DNA of 64,000 nucleotides from an uncultured Oscillibacter sp. (GTDB lineage Bacteria > Bacillota > Clostridia > Oscillospirales > Oscillospiraceae). Of the stretch, positions 15,824 through 22,254 are shown one piece after another (position 1 is the stretch's first letter; each line of letters opens with the position of its first letter). The notes under the pieces were generated by a model. It did no database searches and had not been told where the DNA came from. It was given only the letters and a program-made list of their open reading frames with translations. The stretch is taken from NCBI GenBank assembly GCA_910577405.1, contig CAJTMG010000001.1, forward strand, positions 227,818-291,817, in the 5' to 3' direction. The position numbers and the translations under genes were made by a program.

Positions 15824-16840
15824 ATGAAGGAACTTAACATCTGTGTAGTCGGCTGCGGCATGATCGGCAAAGAGCATATCGAACGCATCCAGAACCGCAT
15901 CCGGGGCGCGAAGGTCGTGGCTGTGTGCGACGTGTTCGCCGAGGGCGCGAAGAAGGGCGCAGAGATTGCCGGTACCGGCACCAAGATTTACTCCGACTTC
16001 AACGAAGCCATTGCCAACCCCGAAGTCACCGCTGTTATGGTCACCACTCCGGGCCAGTTCCATAAGGACCCCGTGATCGCCGCAATCAAGGCCGGCAAGC
16101 CCGTGTTCTCTGAGAAGCCTCTGGCCAACACCGCCGCCGACTGCAAGGCCGTGGTGGACGCGGAAATGGCCTCCGGCAAGCATCTGGTGCAGGTGGGCTT
16201 TATGCGGCGCTATGACCGGGGTTACCGTCAGGTGAAGGAGCTTCTGGAATCCGGCAAGTTCGGCGCGCCCATGGTCGTCAAATGCACCCACCGGGCCGAC
16301 GGCGTTGCGGAGTCCTATACCACCGCTATGGCCGTGACAGATACCGCCATTCATGAGATCGACTGCCTGCCCTGGCTGATTAACGACGAGTGGGACGAGG
16401 TGCAGTGCATCATTCCCCGGTCCTCCAGCAAGGCGCACGAGGGCCTGAAGGACCCCCAGGTGATGATTCTCAAGACCAAGGGCGGCGTTGTGACCGTGCT
16501 GGAGGTCAACGTGAACTGCGGCTTCGGCTACGACATCAACTGCGAGGTGGTCTGCGAGAACGGCGTGGTAAACCTCCCCTGCCCGTCCTTCCCCACCGTC
16601 CGCTACGCCAACAATGTCTCCACCAAGATTGAGGACAACTGGATTCTCCGGTTTATCGACTCCTACGACGTGGAAATTCAGGACTGGGTAGACCACGCCC
16701 TCAAGGGAGAAACCGGCGGTTCCTCTGCCTGGGACGGCTACGTGGCCTCCCTCACCGCTGACGCTCTGGTGAAGGCTCAGACCTCCGGCAAGATCGAGAA
16801 GGTCGTCACCGGCGGCACCCCGGATTTCTACAAGAAGTAA
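15824..16840 (+). CDS. iolG: Inositol 2-dehydrogenase (Gfo/Idh/MocA family)
   Basis: The 338-residue enzyme oxidises myo-inositol to 2-keto-myo-inositol with NAD+. The Rossmann domain has GCGMIG (10-15) and EKPLA (97-101, Lys98 catalytic); the second domain has Asp173 and His177 in VTDTAIHEID. Stretches such as LVQVGFMRRYD, LKDPQVMILKTKGG and YDVEIQDWVDHA, and the ending WDGYVASLTADALVKAQ, follow Bacillus IolG closely. The start at 15824 has GGAGGAAA upstream. It lies 90 bases before iolI. Other cyclitol dehydrogenases of this family cannot be excluded, but the match and neighbour favour inositol. Confidence 0.92.
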   Translation: MKELNICVVGCGMIGKEHIERIQNRIRGAKVVAVCDVFAEGAKKGAEIAGTGTKIYSDFNEAIANPEVTAVMVTTPGQFHKDPVIAAIKAGKPVFSEKPLANTAADCKAVVDAEMASGKHLVQVGFMRRYDRGYRQVKELLESGKFGAPMVVKCTHRADGVAESYTTAMAVTDTAIHEIDCLPWLINDEWDEVQCIIPRSSSKAHEGLKDPQVMILKTKGGVVTVLEVNVNCGFGYDINCEVVCENGVVNLPCPSFPTVRYANNVSTKIEDNWILRFIDSYDVEIQDWVDHALKGETGGSSAWDGYVASLTADALVKAQTSGKIEKVVTGGTPDFYKK

Positions 16841-16930
16841 GCAAGACGCCTGTTTCCTGCAAACGCGCCTCCCGTCTTGCTCCGCAGGATGGGAGGTCAC
16901 GGCAGGGTATCTATATAAGGAGGATACGCT

Positions 16931-17791
16931 ATGAAAATCGGCTTCAATGAAGGCTGCAACCGTTTTTGCGAGAACCATTCCGTGCTGGAGGACCTGGCCC
17001 TGTGCGAGAAATACGGCTTTGATTACATCGACGTACAGTCCGAGTGCCTGGACCGGGAGCTGGCCGCCGGAAAGTACACCCTGGAAGAGCTGGGGGAGTT
17101 TTTCCGGAGCCATAAGATCAAGATGCTCTCCTACAACGCCCTGATTTTCTTCAACATGAAGCAGACCCAGGAAGAAAAGGACGCGGTGATGGAGCAGTTG
17201 GAGGAGATTATACGCCGCTGCCAGATTCTGGACTGCAAGATGATCGTCGTGGTGCCCTCCATGGATCTGAAGGTGAAAGCCACTGTGGACGAGATCAAGG
17301 CGGACGCTGTGGCTGTGCTGAAAGAGATGGTCAAGAAGGTGGAGCCTTACGGAATCAAGCTGTCCCTGGAGTTCTGCGGCGCGCCTGCCATGTCCATCAA
17401 TCGCTTTGAGTATGCCTACGACATCGTGAAGGCTGTGGATTCTCCCCTGGCAGGCGTGACGCTGGACCAGTTCCATTTCAACGCCATGGCCTCCGGCTGG
17501 GACGCCCTGGAAAAGGCCGACGGCAAGAAGATTTTCGTCTGGCATCTGAACGGCGCGGAGAATATGCCCTGCGGCGCGGCCTACAACACGGATGAAGTGC
17601 GCCTCTGGCCCGGCGAGCCTGGCGACAGTCTGGACCACAAGCGGTTCGCGGATACCCTCAAGAAGATCGGCTTCGAGGGCGACGTGTGTACCATAGAGGT
17701 GTTCCGGCCCGATTACTACAAGCTCTCCAATGAAGAGAACATCAAGAAAGCCGCTGAAGTCACCCGCGCCCACGTTGCAAAATACTGGTAA
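16931..17791 (+). CDS. iolI: 2-keto-myo-inositol isomerase (IolI type)
   Basis: The 286-residue TIM-barrel protein of the xylose-isomerase-like family has the four metal ligands expected for IolI: Glu147 (SLEFCG), Asp179 (TLDQFHF), His205 (VWHLNG) and Glu256 (TIEVFRPDYYKLS). Resemblance to Bacillus IolI runs the whole length, for example LCEKYGFDYI and NALIFFN. IolI converts 2-keto-myo-inositol and 1-keto-D-chiro-inositol into each other. With IolG this can interconvert myo- and D-chiro-inositol. The ribosome-binding site is AAGGAGG. No iolE, iolB, iolC or iolD is present in the window. Confidence 0.9.
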   Translation: MKIGFNEGCNRFCENHSVLEDLALCEKYGFDYIDVQSECLDRELAAGKYTLEELGEFFRSHKIKMLSYNALIFFNMKQTQEEKDAVMEQLEEIIRRCQILDCKMIVVVPSMDLKVKATVDEIKADAVAVLKEMVKKVEPYGIKLSLEFCGAPAMSINRFEYAYDIVKAVDSPLAGVTLDQFHFNAMASGWDALEKADGKKIFVWHLNGAENMPCGAAYNTDEVRLWPGEPGDSLDHKRFADTLKKIGFEGDVCTIEVFRPDYYKLSNEENIKKAAEVTRAHVAKYW

Positions 17792-17819
17792 GTCCTTATC
17801 TCTCCCTATATATCCCAAA

Positions 17820-17861
17820 AACACGGAAAGGCTCTCAATTCTGGTGAGCCTTTCCGTGTTT
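17820..17861. terminator. Bidirectional terminator after iolI
   Basis: A perfect 15-bp stem, AACACGGAAAGGCTC (17820-17834) with its complement at 17846-17860, has an 11-base loop. The minus strand leaves with GTTTTTGGG and the plus strand with only a short T run, so it probably also ends the minus-strand unit that finishes at 17886. Confidence 0.85.
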
Positions 17862-17885
17862 CGGTTCATATCAGGCGCGCGGGCT

Positions 17886-18053
17886 TCAATCGGAAAATCT
17901 GTCCTTGACCGCAAGAACAATAATCAGGATCACGATCAGTATAAAGGGCATCCAAAGCGGCGCCAGCACCCACCGCAGCTTCCAATGAATCACATGAAGC
18001 AGCTTCAGGGCCACAAAGAGCAGGGTGATCCCGCCAAAAAATTTGAAGTACAA
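17886..18053 (-). CDS. Small membrane protein (Fragile-X-F-like), TTG start
   Basis: A 55-codon frame encodes a protein with two hydrophobic segments: FFGGITLLFVALKLLHVI, then WKLRWVLAPLWMPFILIVIL (parts shown). The pattern of a short first helix, a W-rich turn (HWKLRW) and LAPLWMPF resembles the small transmembrane Fragile-X-F group, known only by sequence. A stop codon lies 12 codons before the first usable start, TTG at 18053, which has only a weak GTAGGA upstream; AGGGGGGAGG is about 24 bases away. It follows the aminotransferase gene by 54 bases on the same strand. Function is unknown. Confidence 0.6.
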   Translation of the reverse strand: MYFKFFGGITLLFVALKLLHVIHWKLRWVLAPLWMPFILIVILIIVLAVKDRFSD

Positions 18054-18107
18054 TCCTACAAAATCAGGCGTTTGAAAGACCTCCCCCCTTCAGAAATTTT
18101 CCGTGCC

Positions 18108-19277
18108 TCATACCCGTTTGGACATCTTGCCGCGCATGGATTCCAGACGGTTCAGGGCGTTCAGCAGGGTCTCGTCCTTCTTGGCGAAGTGCAGGCGAAT
18201 CAGATGGTTCACCGGCTCTCTGAAAAAGCTGGAACCGGGTACCGCGCCTACGCCGACTTCCCTGGCCAGGTCCTCGCAGAAGGTCAGGTCGCTTTCATAG
18301 CCGTACTCCGAAATGTCCAGCAGCACATAGTACGCGCCTTCCGGGTTGGTATGGGCGATACGGAGGTCATCCAGGCCCTTGAGGAACAGCGCGCGCTTAT
18401 GGGTGTACTCCGCAAGCAGCTCATCGTAATAATCCTGACCAAAGCGCAGTCCGGGAATGACGGCCTCCTGTAAGGGCGCGGCGGCTCCAACGGTCAGGAA
18501 ATCGTGGACCTTCTTGATCCGCTCGGTGATCTCCGGCGGGGCGATGGTGTAGCCCAGACGCCAGCCGGTGATAGAGTAGGTCTTGGAGAGGGAGGAACAG
18601 GAGATGGTACGGTCCCACATACCGGGGAGGGCGGCGAAATAGGTGTGCTTGAGGGGCGCGTAGACGATATGCTCATAGACTTCGTCGGTAATCACATAAG
18701 CGTCGTACTTCTCCGCAAGGCCTGCGATAATCTCCAGCTCTTCCCTGGTAAAAACTCTCCCGCAGGGGTTGGAGGGATTGCAGAGAACCAAAGCCTTGGC
18801 CTTCTGCCGGAACGCGTCCTCCAGCGCTTCGGGGTCAAAATGGAAGTCCGGCGGGGTAAGGGGGACATAGATGGGTTCCGCGCCGGAGAGGATGGTATCG
18901 GCCCCGTAATTCTCGTAGAAGGGGGAGAAAATGATCACCTTGTCCCCTGGATTGGCAACGGTCATCATGGCGGCCATCATCGCCTCGGTGCTGCCGCAGG
19001 TGACGGTGATTTCGCCGTTGGGGTCGATGGTCCTTCCCATCAGGCGGGACTGCTTTTCAGCCAGGGCCTCCCGGAAATTCTGCGCGCCCCAGGTGATGGA
19101 ATACTGATGGAAATCCTCCGCAGAGACTGCTGCCAGACGGTCCAGAATGGCTTTTGGGGGCTGGAAGTCCGGGAAGCCCTGTGAGAGGTTGACTGCGCCG
19201 TGCTGATTGGAAATCCGGGTCATGCGGCGGATGACGGAATCGGTGAAATCCGCTGTGCGGGCTGAGAGCTTCTGCAT
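18108..19277 (-). CDS. PLP-dependent aminotransferase class I/II (KAT-like)
   Basis: The 389-residue enzyme has the fold type I landmarks: NLSQGFPDF, YSITWGAQNFREA, CNPSNPCGR, ITDEVYEHIVY and the PLP-binding lysine in SLSKTYSITGWRLGY, plus the C-terminal arginine in LIRLHFAK. The NLSQGFPDF and TDEVYEHI segments are typical of the glutamine transaminase K/kynurenine aminotransferase group and of methionine aminotransferase YbdL, more than of classic aspartate aminotransferase. The substrate is inferred only. It follows the DUF1846 gene by 26 bases and is probably transcribed with it. Confidence 0.9.
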   Translation of the reverse strand: MQKLSARTADFTDSVIRRMTRISNQHGAVNLSQGFPDFQPPKAILDRLAAVSAEDFHQYSITWGAQNFREALAEKQSRLMGRTIDPNGEITVTCGSTEAMMAAMMTVANPGDKVIIFSPFYENYGADTILSGAEPIYVPLTPPDFHFDPEALEDAFRQKAKALVLCNPSNPCGRVFTREELEIIAGLAEKYDAYVITDEVYEHIVYAPLKHTYFAALPGMWDRTISCSSLSKTYSITGWRLGYTIAPPEITERIKKVHDFLTVGAAAPLQEAVIPGLRFGQDYYDELLAEYTHKRALFLKGLDDLRIAHTNPEGAYYVLLDISEYGYESDLTFCEDLAREVGVGAVPGSSFFREPVNHLIRLHFAKKDETLLNALNRLESMRGKMSKRV

Positions 19278-19303
19278 GGGAAACGCCTCCTGAAAGTTAT
19301 AAT

Positions 19304-20788
19304 TTACCGGTGGTAGAGCTTGTTTGTCTCGTATTGGGCCTCGCAGGTGGTCTGGACGCCCAGCTTTTTATAGATGCCCATGTCAGTAGCGGAGAGAATG
19401 ACGGTAGAATGGGCCTGACAGTTCCGCAGATGTGCCAGCTGGTCCAGGGCCTTTGCCGCCAGGGGGTCTGACTTGGCGCTGGAGGCAAGGGCAATGAGAA
19501 TCTCGTCGCTGTGGAGCCTTGGGTTGACGCTGCCCAGATATTCCACCTTGAGCCTCTGGATGGGCAGGATGGACTCGGGGGAAATGAGATGGACCTTCTG
19601 GTCGATGCCCGCCAAGGCTTTCAGGGCATTGAGGAGCGCGCCGGCGGAGGGTCCCATAAGCTGGGAGGTCTTTCCGGTAACGATGCGGCCGTCCTCCAGC
19701 TCCAGGGCGGCGGCGGGCAGACCGGTTTCCTCGGCCAGTTCCAGTGCGCGGGCGATTACGGGACGGATGGCTGGGCTGGCCTTGGCTTTTTTCATAAGCA
19801 GCTCCAGCTTGAAAACGGTCTCGTCGCTGCCCCGGCCCTGCCTGCGTTCACAGAGGGCGTCGTAGTATCTCCGGACAATCTCCTGCCTTGCGGAATCCTG
19901 CACGACCTCGTCGTCAATGATGCAGTTGCCCACCATATTCACTCCCATGTCCGTCGGGGACTGGTAGGGGCTTTTACCGGTGATGGTCTCGAAAATCGCG
20001 GAGAGCACGGGGAAGACCTCCACATCCCGGTTATAGTTCACGGTGGTTTCCCCGTAGGCGGAGAGATGGAAGGGGTCAATCATATTCACGTCGTTGAGGT
20101 CGGCGGTGGCGGCTTCATAGGCCAGGTTGACGGGGTGATTCAGGGGCAGGTTCCAGATGGGGAAGGTTTCGAATTTGGCATAGCCCGCCTGCCGTCCCCG
20201 CTGGTATTCGTGGAAGAGCTGGCAGAGGCAGACGGCCATTTTCCCGCTGCCGGGACCGGGGGCCGTAACTACCACCAGGGGCCGCTGCGTCTCGATAAAC
20301 GCGCTTTTCCCGAAGCCCTCCTCGCTGACGATCAGGGGGATATTATGGGGATAGCCGTCGATGGGGTAATGCCGGCAGACCCGCACGCCCAGGTCCTCCA
20401 GACGCCGTTGGAAAGCCGCGGCCGCCGCCTGGCCTGCCCATCGGGTAATGACGACGCTGCCGACATAGAGGCCCATGGAGCGAAAGGCGTCAATCAGGCG
20501 GAGCACGTCCACATCGTAAGTAATGCCCAGATCGCCCCGGACCTTGTTCTTTTCGATATCCGCGGCGTTGATGGCGATAACAATTTCGGCCTGTTCTTTG
20601 AGCTGGGCGAGCATTCTGATTTTACTGTCCGGCGCGAATCCCGGCAGGACCCTTGCGGCGTGGTGGTCGTCGAAGAGCTTCCCGCCGAATTCCAGATAGA
20701 GCTTTCCGCCGAACTGCGCGATCCGTTCTTTAATATGCCGGGACTGGGTTTCCACATACTTTTCATTATCGAAGCCTGTTTTTTTCAT
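19304..20788 (-). CDS. DUF1846 (UPF0371) family protein
   Basis: The 494-residue protein starts MKKTGFDNEKYVETQSRHIKERI (in parts), the usual start of this family, with GGAAGGG upstream; an ATG 7 codons earlier is less likely. Features include GGKLYLEFGGKLFDDHHAARVLPGF, a P-loop-like APGPGSGKMA near 190 and the motif LNDVNMIDPFHL. Structures are known for the family but no agreed function exists. Length is normal. It may be the first gene of a unit with the aminotransferase and the small membrane protein. Confidence 0.88.
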   Translation of the reverse strand: MKKTGFDNEKYVETQSRHIKERIAQFGGKLYLEFGGKLFDDHHAARVLPGFAPDSKIRMLAQLKEQAEIVIAINAADIEKNKVRGDLGITYDVDVLRLIDAFRSMGLYVGSVVITRWAGQAAAAAFQRRLEDLGVRVCRHYPIDGYPHNIPLIVSEEGFGKSAFIETQRPLVVVTAPGPGSGKMAVCLCQLFHEYQRGRQAGYAKFETFPIWNLPLNHPVNLAYEAATADLNDVNMIDPFHLSAYGETTVNYNRDVEVFPVLSAIFETITGKSPYQSPTDMGVNMVGNCIIDDEVVQDSARQEIVRRYYDALCERRQGRGSDETVFKLELLMKKAKASPAIRPVIARALELAEETGLPAAALELEDGRIVTGKTSQLMGPSAGALLNALKALAGIDQKVHLISPESILPIQRLKVEYLGSVNPRLHSDEILIALASSAKSDPLAAKALDQLAHLRNCQAHSTVILSATDMGIYKKLGVQTTCEAQYETNKLYHR

Positions 20789-20827
20789 CCTGAACCATCC
20801 CTTCCCCAATCAATTCTGTACGAAGCC

Positions 20828-20833
20828 ATTGTA
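20828..20833 (-). promoter_or_regulatory. Extended -10 candidate for the DUF1846 gene
   Basis: The minus strand reads TGATACAAT, an extended -10 (TGn-TACAAT) about 40 bases before the start; the hexamer 17 bases upstream (TTTCCG) is a weak -35. Confidence 0.4.
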
Positions 20834-20900
20834 TCATGAAACGACCTGGACGGAAAGCCTGAATTTCCTCTTTTTCCTGAGAATCCATGGGACTTTATAG

Positions 20901-20945
20901 AAAAGGGTCCCCGCTCCCCCGCACGCGGAAGAGGAAGCAGGGACC
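20901..20945 (-). terminator. Terminator after icd
   Basis: On the minus strand GGTCCCTGCT pairs with AGCGGGGACC (20936-20945 with 20906-20915, one G-U pair, 20-base loop), followed by CTTTTCTAT. It ends the acn-icd unit. Confidence 0.75.
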
Positions 20946-20956
20946 GGACTTCAGGC

Positions 20957-22159
20957 TTACAGTCGCTGGGCGATGGCGTCCAGGAATTCCGCGGTACTGA
21001 CGCCCTGGGCCTTGAAGCCGGGGTCCGTCAGGGGCAGGAGGTCCTTGGTCATCACGCCGCTGTTGAGGGTATCCAGGGACGCGTCCTCCAAGCGCTGTCC
21101 GAAGGCGGTAAGCTCCGGCAGGTTATCCAGTTCGCCCCGGCGTTTGAAGGCTCCGGACCAGGCGAAAAGGGTGGCCATAGGATTGGTGGAGGTCTGTTCG
21201 CCCTTAAGATAGCGATAGTAGTGGCGGGTGACGGTACCATGGGAGGCTTCAAATTCCATAGTGCCGTCAGGGGAGACCAGAACGGAGGTCATCATAGCAA
21301 GGCTTCCGAAGGCGGCGGCTATCATATCGCTCATCACGTCGCCGTCATAGTTCTTCAGCGCCCAGATCATGCCGCCTTTGGAACGAATGACCCGGGCAAC
21401 GGCGTCGTCAATGAGGGTATAGAAATAGGTGATGCCCGCCTGTTCAAACTGGGCTTTGTAGGTATTCTCGTACTCCTCCTCGAAAATCCGCTTGAACTCG
21501 CCGTCATAGACCTTGGCGATGGTGTCTTTGGTGGAGAACCAGAGGTCCTGCTTCTGGCTGAGGGCGTACTGGAAGCAGGAACGGGCGAAATTCCGGATGC
21601 TGTCCTCTTTGTTGTGCTGTGCCTGCCAAACCGCGGGGCCTTCTACGGTCTGGACGTTCAGGGTCTTTTCCGCGCCGCTCTCGCCTTTGAAGGTCAGGGT
21701 TGCCGTACCGGGTTCCGCTGTGGTCATGTCAACGGCCTTGTACATATCTCCATAGGCGTGACGGGCGATGGTGATGGGCAGGGTCCAGTTTTTCACCACC
21801 GGCTGGATGCAGGGCAGGACGATGGGCGCTCGGAACGCGGTGCCGTCCAGAATCGCCCGGATGGTGCCGTTGGGGGACTTCCACATTTCGGTCAGTTCGG
21901 GGTATTCCTCCATACGCTGGCGGTTGGGGGTGATGGTGGCGCATTTCACCGCGACTCCCAGACGGCGGGTGGCATGGGCGGCGTCAATGGTGATCTGATC
22001 CCTGGTGGCGTTCCGATTCAGGAGGCCCAGGTCGTAATATTCGGTTTTCAGGTCCACAAAGGGCAGAATCAGCTTTTCTTTAATCATTCCCCAGAGCACG
22101 CGGGTCATTTCGTCCCCGTCCATCTCCACCAGGGGGGTTGTCATTTTGATTTTTTCCAT
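20957..22159 (-). CDS. icd: NADP-dependent isocitrate dehydrogenase (homodimeric type)
   Basis: The 400-residue enzyme oxidises isocitrate to 2-oxoglutarate. It starts MEKIKMTTPLVEMDGDEMTRV, the start of the eukaryote-like type II subfamily, and carries KSPNGTIRAILDGT for isocitrate binding, YDGDVMSDMIAAAFGSL with the metal aspartates and EASHGTVTRHYY for NADP. AAGGAGCC precedes the ATG at 22159; the longer frame covers the structured leader. It follows the aconitase-family gene by 95 bases, so the pair can make 2-oxoglutarate for glutamate synthesis from citrate, if citrate synthase lies elsewhere. Confidence 0.95.
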   Translation of the reverse strand: MEKIKMTTPLVEMDGDEMTRVLWGMIKEKLILPFVDLKTEYYDLGLLNRNATRDQITIDAAHATRRLGVAVKCATITPNRQRMEEYPELTEMWKSPNGTIRAILDGTAFRAPIVLPCIQPVVKNWTLPITIARHAYGDMYKAVDMTTAEPGTATLTFKGESGAEKTLNVQTVEGPAVWQAQHNKEDSIRNFARSCFQYALSQKQDLWFSTKDTIAKVYDGEFKRIFEEEYENTYKAQFEQAGITYFYTLIDDAVARVIRSKGGMIWALKNYDGDVMSDMIAAAFGSLAMMTSVLVSPDGTMEFEASHGTVTRHYYRYLKGEQTSTNPMATLFAWSGAFKRRGELDNLPELTAFGQRLEDASLDTLNSGVMTKDLLPLTDPGFKAQGVSTAEFLDAIAQRL

Positions 22160-22180
22160 ATACCGGCTCCTTATTTTCAG

Positions 22181-22243
22181 CAGGAGCAAGAGACAGAAAG
22201 CACATCCCCAATAGGGGCAATCGCTTTCGTCTCCTGCCTCCTG
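22181..22243 (-). promoter_or_regulatory. Extended stem-loop between acn and icd
   Basis: Nested inverted repeats fill this gap: CAGGAGCAAGAGAC (22181-22194) with GTCTCCTGCCTCCTG (22229-22243, one bulge and one wobble), GAAAGC with GCTTTC inside it, and CCCC-AATA-GGGG at the tip (22206-22217). The stem ends about 20 bases before the icd start. There is no T run, so RNA processing or control of icd translation is more likely than termination. Confidence 0.6.
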
Positions 22244-22254
22244 TCTCTTATCGC

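Noticed and set aside
15800..17920. 706-codon open frame antisense to iolG and iolI
   Set aside because: It spans two well-identified genes and their terminator; no family resemblance.
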